DNA of 64,000 nt from Gallaecimonas pentaromativorans (GTDB lineage Bacteria > Pseudomonadota > Gammaproteobacteria > Enterobacterales > Gallaecimonadaceae): contig NZ_RJUL01000005.1 of the NCBI RefSeq assembly GCF_003751625.1, positions 248,001 through 312,000 on the forward strand, given 5' to 3'. Both the position numbers and the translations under genes were made by a program. The notes under the pieces were generated by a model. That model was not told the DNA's origin, did no database searches, and saw only the letters and a program-made list of their open reading frames with translations. This document shows positions 54,965-64,000 of this stretch, piece after piece. Each line of letters starts with the position of its first letter. Position 1 is the first letter of the stretch.

Positions 54965-54992
54965 TTGTTAACTTGTTAATTTTGTTGTTAAC
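54965..54992. repeat. Three TTGTTAA(C/T) repeats upstream of the protease promoter
   Basis: TTGTTAAC (54965-54972), TTGTTAAT (54973-54980) and TTGTTAAC (54985-54992). They begin one base upstream of the -35 hexamer on the minus strand. They may be activator sites or an AT-rich UP-like element; no regulator can be named. Confidence 0.6.
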
Positions 54993-55030
54993 AGAGTTTT
55001 TGTGAGTGTTGTTTTAAATTTGAGAGGTGG

Positions 55031-55054
55031 TGGCTTGGCTTGGCTTGGCTTGGC
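55031..55054. repeat. Pentanucleotide tandem repeat (TGGCT)
   Basis: TGGCT four times followed by TGGC, in the gap between the lipA terminator and the protease promoter region. Confidence 0.9.
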
Positions 55055-55073
55055 AGTGCTGGGCTGAAGCCAT

Positions 55074-55100
55074 AAAAAAAGGCGCCCTAAGGCGCCTTTT
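55074..55100 (-). terminator. Terminator after lipA (minus strand)
   Basis: Stem AAAGGCGCC / GGCGCCTTT with loop CTAA, A run on the left and T run on the right; 15 nt beyond the lipA stop. One of four near-identical GGCGCC terminators. Confidence 0.9.
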
Positions 55101-55114
55101 TCATCGAAGGGCGG

Positions 55115-56080
55115 TTATTTAACTTCTTCCCCGGCCGCCTGTTTGTCGGCGTGGTAGCTGGAGCGTACCAGCGGGCCGCAGGCGGCGTGCTCAAAGCCCA
55201 TGTCCATGGCGCTGTCGTGCAGCTCGTCGAACTCGGCCGGGGGCACGTAGCGGGCAACCGGCAGGTGGTGGCGGCTCGGTTGTAGGTATTGGCCCAGGGT
55301 CAGCATGGTGACGCCGTGGTCGCGAAGGTCCTGCATTACGGTGCGAATTTCATCGTTCTCTTCCCCCAAGCCCATCATCAGGCCGGACTTGGTAGGAATT
55401 GCCGGGTTGCGCTCCTTGAAGCGTTTCAACAGTTCCAAAGACCACTCGTAGTTGGCACCGGGACGCACCATTTTATAAAGGCGCGGCACGTTTTCGAGGT
55501 TATGGTTGAACACGTCCGGCGGCGTTTCGGAAAGGATGTCCAGGGCGATGTCCATGCGGCCACGAAAATCCGGCACCAGAATCTCAATCTTGATATTGGG
55601 GCTGTATTTGCGAATGGCCTTGATGCAGTCGGCAAAGTGCTGGGCGCCGCCGTCACGAAGATCGTCCCGGTCAACCGAGGTGATCACCACGTACTTGAGC
55701 TTCATGTCGCGGATGGTCAGACCCAGCTTTTCAGGCTCGGCAGCATCGGGGGCCAGGGGGCGACCATGGGCCACGTCGCAGAAGGGGCAGCGGCGGGTAC
55801 AGATGGCACCCAAAATCATGAAAGTGGCGGTGCCGTGGTTAAAACACTCGGAGAGGTTTGGGCAGGACGCCTCTTCACAGACCGAGTGCAGGCCGTGCTT
55901 GCGCATGGCGCCTTTGATGTCGTCGATACGCTGGGTACTGGCCGGCAGCTTTACCCGCAGCCAGTCCGGCTTTCTGAGCATCTGCTTGGGCTCGGAAGGC
56001 ATCACCTTAACGGGGATCAGGGCCATTTTGTCGGCATCGCGGAGTTTAACGCCGGGTTCAATGCGTACGGTCTTGCTCAT
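55115..56080 (-). CDS. lipA: Lipoyl synthase
   Basis: Radical SAM enzyme that inserts two sulfurs into octanoyl groups on lipoyl domains. 321 aa, the same as E. coli. The auxiliary cluster cysteines are in [12 protein letters not shown] and the radical SAM cluster is in [39 protein letters not shown] and [17 protein letters not shown] are typical. The ATG at 56080 restores family length; it overlaps the lipB stop by 4 bp, so the two are coupled. Confidence 0.98.
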   Translation of the reverse strand: MSKTVRIEPGVKLRDADKMALIPVKVMPSEPKQMLRKPDWLRVKLPASTQRIDDIKGAMRKHGLHSVCEEASCPNLSECFNHGTATFMILGAICTRRCPFCDVAHGRPLAPDAAEPEKLGLTIRDMKLKYVVITSVDRDDLRDGGAQHFADCIKAIRKYSPNIKIEILVPDFRGRMDIALDILSETPPDVFNHNLENVPRLYKMVRPGANYEWSLELLKRFKERNPAIPTKSGLMMGLGEENDEIRTVMQDLRDHGVTMLTLGQYLQPSRHHLPVARYVPPAEFDELHDSAMDMGFEHAACGPLVRSSYHADKQAAGEEVK

Positions 56081-56730
56081 GAAGCTACATCCAATCCGTC
56101 TGTATAGGACCAATCGTCAAAGCCCAGGCGCTTGGCCAGTTTGGCGACCAGTATGGGATCTACATCGTTAAGAGTGGTATCGGGGCGAAGGGCGCTGAGC
56201 TGGGTCATTTCCATGCCCGCATAGCCGCAGGGGTTGATGCGGTGAAAAGGCTCTAAGTCCATGGCCACATTGAGGGCCAGGCCATGGAAGGAGCAGCCGC
56301 GGCGTACCCTAAGACCCAGGGAGCAAATTTTATTGTCGCCCACGTACACGCCGGGGGCGTCGGCCCGAGGGGCGCTGTCGACGCCAAAATGCGCGAGGGT
56401 TTCCACCACCGCCTGTTCGATATGGGTAACCAGCTCCCGTACCCCCAGCTTTTTACGGCGCAGATCCACCAGCACATAAAGCACGCGCTGGCCCGGGCCA
56501 TGGTAGGTTACCTGGCCGCCGCGATCGGCTTGCACAACGGGGATATCACCGGGGAAGAGCACATGCTCGGCTTTGCCGGCTTGGCCCTGGGTAAAGACGG
56601 GGTGGTGTTCGACCAGCCAAAGCTCGTCGGTGCAGTCTGGTCCGCGCTCCTGGGTGAACGCCTTCATGGCGTCCCACACCGGCTGATAGGGCTGCCGTCC
56701 CAGTTGGCGGACCCGAAGCTCAGAGCACAT
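56077..56730 (-). CDS. lipB: Octanoyltransferase
   Basis: Transfers octanoyl from ACP to lipoyl domains, supplying LipA. 217 aa from the ATG at 56730; a TTG five codons earlier (56745) would overlap ybeD more deeply and is a less likely start. Motifs [28 protein letters not shown], and the catalytic Lys in GDNKICSLG and Cys in INPCGYAGM are all present. Even from the ATG it overlaps the ybeD stop by 11 bp and ends in ATGA with lipA, a tight ybeD-lipB-lipA unit. Confidence 0.96.
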   Translation of the reverse strand: MCSELRVRQLGRQPYQPVWDAMKAFTQERGPDCTDELWLVEHHPVFTQGQAGKAEHVLFPGDIPVVQADRGGQVTYHGPGQRVLYVLVDLRRKKLGVRELVTHIEQAVVETLAHFGVDSAPRADAPGVYVGDNKICSLGLRVRRGCSFHGLALNVAMDLEPFHRINPCGYAGMEMTQLSALRPDTTLNDVDPILVAKLAKRLGFDDWSYTDGLDVAS

Positions 56731-56983
56731 ATTTGACCAATTCAATGTCCCCGAGGGCCTTATAGAGGGTTTCTATATGGTCCTTGGAGGTGACGGTCAC
56801 CTGCACTGTTACCGAATGGTAGGAACCTTTGGTGCTGGGGCGCACGCTGGGGGAATAATCACCCGGGGCGTGTTCCTGAACCACGGCCACTACCTTGTCC
56901 ACCAACTCGTCATGAGCCTGACCCAAGACTTTGAAGGGGAACTGGCAAGGAAACTCCAGATATTTATCGAACTCGGTCTGCAT
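56720..56983 (-). CDS. ybeD: YbeD/DUF493 family protein
   Basis: 87 aa, the same length as E. coli YbeD. Conserved ACT-like fold blocks are [40 protein letters not shown] and [20 protein letters not shown]. Function is not established; it is conserved next to lipB and dacA. The ATG at 56983 matches the family start; further upstream in-frame codons lie in the dacA terminator zone. Confidence 0.92.
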   Translation of the reverse strand: MQTEFDKYLEFPCQFPFKVLGQAHDELVDKVVAVVQEHAPGDYSPSVRPSTKGSYHSVTVQVTVTSKDHIETLYKALGDIELVKYVL

Positions 56984-57027
56984 GCTACCACTCCAGACGT
57001 TAATGGTGGACAGTGTACCAGAAAGCG

Positions 57028-57054
57028 ACAAAAAAGGCGCCTCGTGGCGCCTTT
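57028..57054 (-). terminator. Terminator after dacA (minus strand)
   Basis: Stem AAAGGCGCC / GGCGCCTTT with loop TCGT (57033-57054); on the minus strand it ends in six T. It separates dacA from ybeD-lipB-lipA. Confidence 0.9.
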
Positions 57055-57087
57055 CTATATGGGGGCAGCTGCGGCGTTTTCAAGGCC

Positions 57088-58257
57088 TCAGCTAAACCAG
57101 CCTTTGACCAGCAGCGTCAGGTAATCCATCAGGCGGGAGAACCAGCCGCCTTGTTTGACTTCGTCCAGAGCCACCAGCGGATATTGGGCGATGTCTTTAT
57201 CGTCAAGCTTCAAAAACAGGGTGCCGACACGCTCACCTTTGGCCAGGGGGGCCTTGAGCTCTTTGTCCAGTTGGAAGTCGGCCTTGATGTCGCTGGCGGC
57301 GCCCCGCGGCACGGTGACCGGGGTGGCGTCCAGCACGCCCAGCCGCACCTGGTCAACGTCGCCCATGTAGATGCGCTGTTTGGCAAATTCCTGGCCGGCT
57401 TTAAAAGGCGTTACGGTTTCGTAGAAACGAAAACCCCAGTTCAGCAGCTCTTTGGAGATATCGCGGCGGGCAGCGTTGGACTTGGTGCCGATAACGGCCG
57501 AGACCAGGCGCATGCCGTCTTTGACGCCGGAGGCCACCAGCGAGTAACCCACTTCCGAGACGTGGCCGGTTTTGATGCCGTCCACGTTCATGGATTTGTC
57601 GTGCAGCAGGGCGTTACGGTTGAACTGCTTGATGCCGTTGTAGGTAAAGGACTCGTCGGAGTAAATCTTGTACTCCTCCGGCAGGTCGCGAATGAGGGCC
57701 GCGCCCAGCAGCGCCATGTCGTGGGCGGTGGAGTAGTGCTCCGGGTCCGGCAGGCCGTGGGGGTTTACAAAGTGGGTGTTTTTAAGGCCCAGCTGCTTGG
57801 CTTCGGCGTTCATCAGATCGGCAAAGCCGCTGACGGTGCCGGCGATGTGCTCGGCCATGGCCACACAGGCGTCGTTACCCGAATCAATAATGATGCCTTT
57901 GTTAAGCTCGCCCACGCTGACCTGGGTGCCCACCTCGATGAACATCTTGGAGGAGTCGGGGAAGTTCTTGGCCCAGGCGTTGTTGGAAACGGTGACCATG
58001 TCGTCGCGCTTGATGCGCCCGTCTTTGATCTCCTTACCGATGATGTAGCTGGTCATCATCTTGGTCAAAGAGGCTGGCGGCAGGCGCTCGTCGCCGTTGC
58101 TTTCGGCGAGAATTTTGCCGGAGTTAAAATCCATCAGCACGTAGGCCTTGGCGTCAACCTGCGGCGCCTGGGGAACGATGCGGGCGGCCTGAACAGAAAA
58201 GGCGGTCAAGCCGAGCAGGCTCAAAGATAAAAGGGCGTTGCGCATAGATAAAGTCAT
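57088..58257 (-). CDS. dacA: D-alanyl-D-alanine carboxypeptidase (PBP5/6 family)
   Basis: Periplasmic, membrane-anchored carboxypeptidase trimming pentapeptides. 389 aa. The signal peptide ends LGLTAFSVQA. Penicillin-binding motifs are SLTK with Ser63, SGN at 126-128 and KTG at 229-231. The C-terminal beta domain ends in an amphipathic helix (WFSRLMDYLTLLVKGWFS), the usual PBP5 membrane anchor. An ATG four codons later is an alternative start. It is the last gene before a terminator in the elongation cluster. Confidence 0.96.
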   Translation of the reverse strand: MTLSMRNALLSLSLLGLTAFSVQAARIVPQAPQVDAKAYVLMDFNSGKILAESNGDERLPPASLTKMMTSYIIGKEIKDGRIKRDDMVTVSNNAWAKNFPDSSKMFIEVGTQVSVGELNKGIIIDSGNDACVAMAEHIAGTVSGFADLMNAEAKQLGLKNTHFVNPHGLPDPEHYSTAHDMALLGAALIRDLPEEYKIYSDESFTYNGIKQFNRNALLHDKSMNVDGIKTGHVSEVGYSLVASGVKDGMRLVSAVIGTKSNAARRDISKELLNWGFRFYETVTPFKAGQEFAKQRIYMGDVDQVRLGVLDATPVTVPRGAASDIKADFQLDKELKAPLAKGERVGTLFLKLDDKDIAQYPLVALDEVKQGGWFSRLMDYLTLLVKGWFS

Positions 58258-58293
58258 CTTCTTATTTCGAATTTGTATAGGTTACCAGAGGCA

Positions 58294-59121
58294 TCAGGGG
58301 ATGTTGACCCCATCGGTCCCCTGAGGTTCCGCATAAACCTTGAATGGCCGGGCTATGCCTTGGCCTTTTAGCTTCTCAATCAGGGCTTCGGCTTTGAGCT
58401 CGTCGCTGACCGGGCCGAGCTGCACCTTGTACAGGCCCTGGTCCCGCACTACCTGGTAGCCGCAGCCCATCAGCGCCGCATACCGCTTGCCGGCGTCAAC
58501 GGCGCGGTCCTGGTCGCTGCTGGCCACCACCTGGATAAAGATAGGATGGGTGGCCTTAAGGGGGGCCAGCACCGTTTCTTTTTGTGGCGCAGTGATCACT
58601 TCCAGCCTGACCCTGGCCGTGCCCTTTTTGAGCATGTCCAGCTTGTAAGCCGCGGCGTAGGACAAATCGATAATGCGCCCCTGGTGAAAGGGGCCGCGAT
58701 CGTTCACCCGCACCACCACCTGCTTGCCGTTGTCCAGATTAGTGACCCGCACGAAACTGGGCAGCGGCAAGGTTTTGTGGGCCCCGCTCATGGCGTACAT
58801 ATCGTACACCTCGCCATTGGAGGTGTGATAGCCATGGAACTTGGTGCCATACCAGGAGGCGTAGCCTTCCTGGGTAAAGCCCTGGGGCGTTTTTATCACT
58901 TTGTAAAACTGGCCACGCAGCTCGTAATCGCGATTACCCTGGCGCGAGTAAGGCTCGTTGGTGACCTTGGCGTCGCTGACATGGTCAAGCTTGGGCACGT
59001 CCACCGGGTAGGCGTCGTTCTGCTGGCTATAGCGGCCGCTTTTGCCGGTGCCGCTATCGGGGGTACTGGAGCAGGCGCCCAGCAACAACAAGGCGCCGTA
59101 GCACCAGGCCTTATTTGCCAT
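58294..59121 (-). CDS. rlpA: Septal ring/rare lipoprotein A, RlpA
   Basis: 275-aa outer membrane lipoprotein; lytic transglycosylase acting on denuded glycans in Pseudomonas. The signal MANKAWCYGALLLLGAC ends in a lipobox with Cys17. The double-psi beta-barrel domain has GYASWYGTKFHGYHTSNGE, VRVTNLDNGK and VRVNDRGPF with its catalytic Asp. A C-terminal SPOR domain (about 190-265) begins PIFIQVVASSDQDRA. Its start overlaps the mltB stop by 11 bp. Confidence 0.95.
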   Translation of the reverse strand: MANKAWCYGALLLLGACSSTPDSGTGKSGRYSQQNDAYPVDVPKLDHVSDAKVTNEPYSRQGNRDYELRGQFYKVIKTPQGFTQEGYASWYGTKFHGYHTSNGEVYDMYAMSGAHKTLPLPSFVRVTNLDNGKQVVVRVNDRGPFHQGRIIDLSYAAAYKLDMLKKGTARVRLEVITAPQKETVLAPLKATHPIFIQVVASSDQDRAVDAGKRYAALMGCGYQVVRDQGLYKVQLGPVSDELKAEALIEKLKGQGIARPFKVYAEPQGTDGVNIP

Positions 59122-60052
59122 GGGCGTGCTCCAGCTGTTGGGCCAGGGTCCAGACGGCCCGGGCGTACAGCGGCGAGCGGTTATAACGGGTGATCACGTA
59201 AAAGTTGTGAAAGGCCACTTGGTAGTCGGTACCGTCTTTTTGCTCAAAGGCAAAGAGCTTGGCTGGGGTGGCCCCATCCATGGCGATGGCGGGGCTGACT
59301 CCGGCCTTGGCCAGGGCGCCAAGGGTGGTGTCTAGCTCCAGGCCGTCGGTCAGCGGCGCTTTGCCTTTAACGGTGGCGCCGGCCAGCACCGGCTCGCCCA
59401 TTTGCCAGCCGTGCTCGTGAAAATAATTGGCTACCGAACCAATGGCATCGGCGTTGCTGGCAAAGAGGTCGCGCTTGCCGTCGCCGTCAAAATCCACGGC
59501 GTAATGCTGGTAACTCGACGGAATAAACTGGCCCATGCCCATGGCGCCGGCATAGCTGCCCAGCGGGCTTTGCTGCCAGCCTTGCTGCTGGGCCAGTTTC
59601 AAGTATTGGCCCAATTCCTTGGTAAAAAAGGCGCCCCTGGCCGGGTAGTAAAAGCCGAGGGTATAGAGGGCATCGCGCACCGGGTAGGTGCCCATGTGGG
59701 CGCCGTAGTAAGTCTCTACCCCGATGATGGCCACAATCACCGCCGCCGGTACCTGATACTGGGCTTCGGCCTGTTGCAGCAGTGCCTCGTTGGCGCGCCA
59801 GAAGGCCAGGCCTTTTTTCAGGCGCTCAGGGGTAATAAAAATGGGGCGATATTGGTACCAGGGTTTGGCTTCCCAGGGGGTGGCGATGGCGTCGAGGATC
59901 TTCTGGTTTTTCTCTACCCCGGCCATGGCGTCTTGGACTTGTTGCTCCGTCAGGCCTGACAGTTGGGCCAGGGTCTGGGCCTGGTCCTGTGGGATCTGTG
60001 CCCAGGCCGGCAGGGAACACAGCAGCGCCAGTCCCCATTTCCATTTTGTCAT
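59111..60052 (-). CDS. mltB: Membrane-bound lytic murein transglycosylase B family
   Basis: 313 aa. It cleaves glycan strands of peptidoglycan to 1,6-anhydroMurNAc products. Catalytic Glu113 is in IIGVETYYGAHMG; other family blocks are YAGAMGMGQFIPSSYQHYAV, DFDGDGKRDLF and ADAIGSVANYFHEHGW. The signal peptide MTKWKWGLALLCSLPAWA has no lipobox cysteine at the cleavage site, so this version is probably soluble in the periplasm, unlike E. coli MltB. It sits 10 nt after rodA and overlaps rlpA. Confidence 0.94.
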   Translation of the reverse strand: MTKWKWGLALLCSLPAWAQIPQDQAQTLAQLSGLTEQQVQDAMAGVEKNQKILDAIATPWEAKPWYQYRPIFITPERLKKGLAFWRANEALLQQAEAQYQVPAAVIVAIIGVETYYGAHMGTYPVRDALYTLGFYYPARGAFFTKELGQYLKLAQQQGWQQSPLGSYAGAMGMGQFIPSSYQHYAVDFDGDGKRDLFASNADAIGSVANYFHEHGWQMGEPVLAGATVKGKAPLTDGLELDTTLGALAKAGVSPAIAMDGATPAKLFAFEQKDGTDYQVAFHNFYVITRYNRSPLYARAVWTLAQQLEHAHGK

Positions 60053-60062
60053 CTGACCTCCG

Positions 60063-61160
60063 TCAGCTATGCAGCAGGCGTTTGTGGGTATGTATCGCCA
60101 TCAGGATGCCAAAGCCGGCCATCAGGGTCACCATGGAGGTGCCGCCGTAGGACACCAGCGGCAGGGGTACCCCTACCACCGGCAACATGCCCGACACCAT
60201 GCCGATGTTCACGAATACATACACAAAGAAGGTCAGCATAATGGCGCCACCTAACAGGCGGCTGAACGCTGTTTGAGCCTGGGTGGCCAAGTACAGCCCC
60301 CGGCTGATGATGGCCAGGTACAAAAGTAGCAGGCAGCACACCCCCACCAGGCCAAATTCTTCACTTAATACCGCAAAAATAAAGTCGGTGTGGCGCTCTG
60401 GCAAAAACTCCAGCTGCGACTGAGTACCGTGCAGCCAGCCCTTGCCCCAAAGACCCCCAGAGCCGATGGCGATTTTCGACTGGATGATGTGATAGCCGCT
60501 GCCCAAAGGGTCGGACTCGGGGTTTAGGAAGGTCAGTACCCGCTGGCGCTGGTAATCCTTCATCAAGAAATACCAGAGAATGGGCAAAAAAGCGCCGATG
60601 GCCGCCACCGCCGCGCCCACCAGGCGCCAGCTCATGCCCGACAAAAACAAGACGAATACCCCGGAGGCGGCTATCAGAATGGCGGTGCCAAGGTCGGGCT
60701 GCTTGGCGATGAGCAGGGTCGGCACTATCACCAGCATAAAGCCTTTGAACAGCTGCAGCAGGGTAGGGGGCAGCGGGTGGCGGGAGATGTAATAGGCCAC
60801 CATCATCGGCACCGCCAGCTTCATTACCTCAGAAGGCTGAAAGCGCATAAAGCCAAGGTCCAGCCAGCGCTGGGCGCCCTTGCCGATATCCCCCACCACC
60901 AGCACCGCCACCAGCATCAGGGTGCCGACGGTGAAAAGCGGCAACGACCAGCGTTTGTAGGTATCAGGGGGGATTTGTGCCAGCAGCACCGTTACCCCAA
61001 GCGCCAGGGCCAGGCGCACCATCTGGCGCTCCATCATGGGCGCGGACTGGCCCGAGGCCGAGTACACCACCACCAGGCTGACCCCCATCAGGCACAGCAG
61101 GAAAAACAGCAGCCAGCCGTCCAGGTGCAGGCGGTTGAGCAGACTTCGTTGTTCAGTCAT
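60063..61160 (-). CDS. rodA: Rod shape-determining peptidoglycan polymerase RodA
   Basis: SEDS-family glycosyltransferase of the elongasome, partner of PBP2. 365 aa, about ten membrane helices. Signatures include [66 protein letters not shown] and [14 protein letters not shown]. It overlaps the mrdA stop by 8 bp, so the polymerase and transpeptidase are made together. Confidence 0.97.
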   Translation of the reverse strand: MTEQRSLLNRLHLDGWLLFFLLCLMGVSLVVVYSASGQSAPMMERQMVRLALALGVTVLLAQIPPDTYKRWSLPLFTVGTLMLVAVLVVGDIGKGAQRWLDLGFMRFQPSEVMKLAVPMMVAYYISRHPLPPTLLQLFKGFMLVIVPTLLIAKQPDLGTAILIAASGVFVLFLSGMSWRLVGAAVAAIGAFLPILWYFLMKDYQRQRVLTFLNPESDPLGSGYHIIQSKIAIGSGGLWGKGWLHGTQSQLEFLPERHTDFIFAVLSEEFGLVGVCCLLLLYLAIISRGLYLATQAQTAFSRLLGGAIMLTFFVYVFVNIGMVSGMLPVVGVPLPLVSYGGTSMVTLMAGFGILMAIHTHKRLLHS

Positions 61161-63039
61161 GGCTGGCCTCGTCGTCTTTCAGGTGGCCCTCATCCAGCAG
61201 GTAATAATCCAGTACCTGGCGGGCCAGAGGAGCCGCTACCGAGCCACCGCCACCAATCACGTTCTCAAGGGCGACAGCGACCACGATTTTCGGGGTCTCG
61301 TATGGGGCGTAGGTGATGAACATGGCGTTGTCGCGGTGCCGCTCGGCCACTTTTTTGGCGTCGTATTTTTCGTCTTGGCCGATGTTGATCACCTGAGCCG
61401 TACCGGTTTTACCGGTGGCGGTGTAGGGGGCGTCGTTCAGTGCCTTGTGCGCCGAGCCGTGAGGGCTGGTGACGGTAAAGCGCATGGCCGCTTCCACTTC
61501 ATGCCAATGCAATGGGCTGGCTTTGACCTCGGGCTTGTCTTCCGGCGGCAGCTTGATGATGCCGGTCGGTGAGCCGGTGGCCATCAGCAGCTTGGGTGTA
61601 TGGTAAACCCCGGCATTGGCCATGATGGTTACGGCGGTGGCCAGCTGCACCGGGGTTACGGTCCAGTAGCTCTGGCCGATACCGATGGGAATGGTGTCGC
61701 CTATGTACCAGGGCTGGCGAAACCGCCGCTCTTTCCAGCTGCGAGAGGGCATTACGCCGTTGGTTTCTTCGTGGATATCAATGCCTGAGTACTGGCCAAA
61801 GCCGAACTTGGTCATCCAGTTGTGGATGCGGTCGATGCCGAGGTTCAGGGCCAACTGGTAAAAGTAGGTGTCGCAGGACTCGGAAATGGCTTTTTTCATG
61901 TCCACCCAGCCGTGGCCCCAGCGCTTCCAGTCGCGCCACTTATGGTCGACATTGGGTAGCTCGAAATAACCTGGATCCCAAATCTTGCTGGTGGGAGTAA
62001 TTTCCCCCTCTTCCAGGCCCACCAGCGCCATAAAGGGTTTGACGGTAGAGGCTGGCGGGTAGCGGCCCTGTGTGGAGCGGTTAATCAGCGGCCGGTCCGG
62101 CGAGTGCAGCAGCTTGTTGTATTCCTTGCTGGTGATGCCCCGCACAAAGAGGTTGGGATCGTAAGATGGGGCGCTTGCCATGGCCAGGATGCCGCCGGTG
62201 TGAGGGTCCATGGCAACGATGGAGCCGCGGTGCCCTGCCAGCAGTTCCTGGGCCTTGAGCTGCAGGCCAAGGTCGATGTTCAGGTAGAGGTCTTTACCCG
62301 GCACCGGCGGCTCAAAACGCAGGGTGCGGATCACCCGGCCGCGGTTGTTTACTTCCACTTCCATGTAGCCGACCTGGCCGTGCAGCAGACTCTCGTAATA
62401 GCGCTCCACCCCCAGCTTGCCAATCTCGTGGGTAGCGGCGTAGTTGGAGAGCTGGTCCTTGTCGGCCAAGTCTTGCAGGTCTTTGTCGTTGATGCGCGCC
62501 ACATAGCCCAGCACGTGGGTCATGGCATCGCCATAGGGGTAATAGCGCTTGAGCCGCCCCTCGACGGAAAAGCCCGGGTAGCGGTACTGGTTAACAGAAA
62601 ACTCCGCCACTTGCTTCTCGGTCATTTCTTCAAGCAGGGTGACCCGGTTAAAGCGGCGCACCCCTTTTAGGGATTCTTTGAAATCGCTGATGGTGTCGTC
62701 GTCTATGTCCAGCAGCTGCTGCAGGCCCTTGAGGGGCTCGTCCCAGGATTTGACCTGCTCAGGCACCACTTCCAGGGAATAGACGGGGCGGTTCTCGGCC
62801 AGCACCACGCCGTTGCGGTCATAGATGATACCGCGGTTGGGGGCCACCGGTACCAGCTTGATGCGGTTGTCGTTGGAGCGCACCTGGTATTGCTTGTGCT
62901 CTTCAATTTGCAGGTGATAGAGGTTGGTGACCAGCGCGCCGAAACAGACCACCACCACCAGCAGGCAAAACAAGGCGCGACGCCAGAACAGGGACGCCTC
63001 GAAGCTGTGATCGCGGATCTGGACCTTCTTGCGCGCCAT
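61153..63039 (-). CDS. mrdA: Penicillin-binding protein 2 (elongation transpeptidase)
   Basis: 628 aa (E. coli 633). One N-terminal membrane anchor ([20 protein letters not shown]) is followed by the dimerisation domain ([20 protein letters not shown]) and a transpeptidase domain. The acyl-ester nucleophile is Ser331 in [12 protein letters not shown] is in [11 protein letters not shown] and KTG in TGKTGTAQV. Works with RodA in lateral wall synthesis. One nucleotide separates it from rlmH upstream. Confidence 0.97.
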   Translation of the reverse strand: MARKKVQIRDHSFEASLFWRRALFCLLVVVVCFGALVTNLYHLQIEEHKQYQVRSNDNRIKLVPVAPNRGIIYDRNGVVLAENRPVYSLEVVPEQVKSWDEPLKGLQQLLDIDDDTISDFKESLKGVRRFNRVTLLEEMTEKQVAEFSVNQYRYPGFSVEGRLKRYYPYGDAMTHVLGYVARINDKDLQDLADKDQLSNYAATHEIGKLGVERYYESLLHGQVGYMEVEVNNRGRVIRTLRFEPPVPGKDLYLNIDLGLQLKAQELLAGHRGSIVAMDPHTGGILAMASAPSYDPNLFVRGITSKEYNKLLHSPDRPLINRSTQGRYPPASTVKPFMALVGLEEGEITPTSKIWDPGYFELPNVDHKWRDWKRWGHGWVDMKKAISESCDTYFYQLALNLGIDRIHNWMTKFGFGQYSGIDIHEETNGVMPSRSWKERRFRQPWYIGDTIPIGIGQSYWTVTPVQLATAVTIMANAGVYHTPKLLMATGSPTGIIKLPPEDKPEVKASPLHWHEVEAAMRFTVTSPHGSAHKALNDAPYTATGKTGTAQVINIGQDEKYDAKKVAERHRDNAMFITYAPYETPKIVVAVALENVIGGGGSVAAPLARQVLDYYLLDEGHLKDDEASHD

Positions 63040-63040
63040 C

Positions 63041-63508
63041 TTACTCTCGGTGGTAGGGGTGGTTGTTGTTGAGGCTCCAGGCCCGGTAAAGGGCCTCGGC
63101 CATCACCACCCGCACCAGAGGGTGGGGCAGGGTTAACTTGGAGAGCGACCAGGACTGCTCGGCCGCGGCTTTTACGGCCGGTGCCAGCCCCTCTGGGCCG
63201 CCGACCATGATGGCCACGTCCCGGCCGTCAACCTGCCAGCGGGTCCATTGCTCGGCAAGTTGATGGGTATCCCAGGGCTTGCCGGGGATGTCCAGGGTGA
63301 CAATATGGCAGCCCTGGGCCTGGGCCAGCATCAGCTCGCCTTCCTTATCGAGGATGCGGCTGATATCGGCATTTTTGCCCCTTTTACCGGCCGGCACTTC
63401 GATGAGTTCCAGCGGGCAATCGCGGGGGAAACGGCGTTGGTATTCGTTAAAACCTTCGCTCACCCACGAAGGCATCTTTTGACCGACGGCAATGAGTTTG
63501 AGCTTCAT
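63041..63508 (-). CDS. rlmH: 23S rRNA (pseudouridine1915-N3)-methyltransferase
   Basis: 155 aa, the same length as E. coli RlmH; a SPOUT-class methyltransferase modifying helix 69 of 23S rRNA. Blocks [40 protein letters not shown]-type [13 protein letters not shown] and [20 protein letters not shown] form the trefoil knot. The ATG at 63508 shares a base with the rsfS stop (TGATG). Confidence 0.97.
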   Translation of the reverse strand: MKLKLIAVGQKMPSWVSEGFNEYQRRFPRDCPLELIEVPAGKRGKNADISRILDKEGELMLAQAQGCHIVTLDIPGKPWDTHQLAEQWTRWQVDGRDVAIMVGGPEGLAPAVKAAAEQSWSLSKLTLPHPLVRVVMAEALYRAWSLNNNHPYHRE

Positions 63509-63825
63509 CAGCCCCAGAGTTTTTCCAGTTGGTAAAAGTCGCGGGTCTGTTCCTGCATCACGTGCAATACCACGTCGCCAAGGTCTACCAGTACCCACTC
63601 GCCACCGGCTTTGCCTTCGATGCCCAGCGGCTGCATGCCGGTCTGTTTGGCTTCGGTCACAACGTTCTCGGCAATGGCGTTGACGTGGGTCCGGGAGGTG
63701 CCGGAACAGATCACCAGAAATTCGCACACTGACGATTTGCCACGTACATCAAGGGTCTTGATGTCCACGGCTTTCAGGTCGTCGGCCTTATCGACAACAA
63801 AATCTTTGAGTTGTTCGCCGTTCAT
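63508..63825 (-). CDS. rsfS: Ribosomal silencing factor RsfS
   Basis: 105 aa (E. coli 105). It binds L14 and blocks subunit joining under starvation. Conserved segments are [40 protein letters not shown] and [20 protein letters not shown]. The ATG at 63825 has CAGG 8 nt upstream; the TTG five codons earlier overlaps that ribosome binding site. Confidence 0.95.
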   Translation of the reverse strand: MNGEQLKDFVVDKADDLKAVDIKTLDVRGKSSVCEFLVICSGTSRTHVNAIAENVVTEAKQTGMQPLGIEGKAGGEWVLVDLGDVVLHVMQEQTRDFYQLEKLWG

Positions 63826-63861
63826 GAAATTACCTGTCAAAAAATTAAGGCGGGGAGTCTA

Positions 63862-64000
63862 TCACGAAGCCTTGTCGGCCCGGTACAGGCCCGATGCCTG
63901 AATGTAATCGGCTACCGCTTGGGGCAGCAAAAAATCCAGCCGCTGGCCGTTTTTGGCCCGCGTTCGGATATCCGTGGCCGAGATGGCCAACTCGGTGGTG
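63862..64000 (-). CDS. nadD: Nicotinate-nucleotide adenylyltransferase, C-terminal part
   Basis: Only the last 46 codons lie in the window; the gene continues beyond the right edge. The end carries the family motif [13 protein letters not shown] (the ISSTxxR signature of NadD nucleotidyltransferases) followed by [17 protein letters not shown], which closely follows the E. coli C-terminus. NadD makes nicotinate adenine dinucleotide in NAD synthesis. It is the first visible gene of the rsfS-rlmH-mrdA-rodA operon, 36 nt upstream of rsfS. Confidence 0.92.
   Translation of the reverse strand, partial: TTELAISATDIRTRAKNGQRLDFLLPQAVADYIQASGLYRADKAS

Overview
This window is a stretch of a gammaproteobacterial chromosome, GC-rich (about 60% by eye). 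Gene order and protein sequences match the Enterobacterales/Vibrionales/Alteromonadales branch. Two ancestral clusters are kept almost intact: greA / yhbY-rlmE-ftsH-folP-glmM-secG-tRNA-Leu-tRNA-fMet-rimP-nusA-infB-rbfA-truB-rpsO-pnp-nlpI (1-27 kb), and nadD-rsfS-rlmH-mrdA-rodA-mltB-rlpA-dacA-ybeD-lipB-lipA (right end, minus strand). PHA synthesis, a tricorn-like protease and secreted GlyGly-CTERM proteases suggest a free-living aquatic or marine heterotroph. A Gallaecimonas-like organism is possible, but that is inference, not demonstrated.

Layout. 1-1.4 kb: 3' part of a GH13 alpha-amylase. 1.6-6.0 kb: carAB. 6.5-9.2 kb: polyhydroxybutyrate operon phaB-phasin-phaC. 9.2-10.2 kb: minus-strand OmpA-like lipoprotein and an 82-aa unknown. 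10.4-26.8 kb: translation, RNA and envelope housekeeping block with two tRNA genes. 26.8-28.8 kb: membrane GGDEF-EAL protein, convergent with nlpI. 29.0-32.3 kb: exported tricorn/S41 protease. 32.4-39.9 kb: complete kdpFABCDE potassium-uptake operon, including the tiny kdpF. 39.9-41.2 kb: SDR oxidoreductase plus HxlR regulator, with repeated operator-like motifs. 41.6-42.8 kb: divergent rcnR/rcnA nickel-cobalt efflux with two textbook RcnR operators. 42.8-45.0 kb: lower-GC accessory island with a broken alpha/beta-hydrolase-like gene and an unknown 289-aa partner. 45.3-54.8 kb: two-gene secreted protease operon, an M36 metalloprotease and an 1838-aa protein made of two complete subtilisin/IPT/Kelch proteases. 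55.1-64.0 kb: lipoate synthesis and cell-elongation/cell-wall cluster.

The most unusual object is the 1838-aa ORF. Its first half ends in a GlyGly-CTERM sorting tail and runs, without a stop codon, into a signal-peptide-like segment and a second full protease that ends in its own GlyGly-CTERM tail. The M36 gene upstream overlaps it by ATGA and also carries such a tail. This looks like a three-protease surface/secretion module, two of whose members are made as one polyprotein that would have to be cut at an internal sorting signal.

Other points of interest are the damaged hydrolase/partner pair, repeated operator motifs upstream of the SDR gene, the kdp operon and the protease operon, an in-frame hexanucleotide microsatellite in rcnA, and a near-identical GGCGCC terminator hairpin used four times. 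No CRISPR array, insertion sequence, prophage or rRNA gene was seen.
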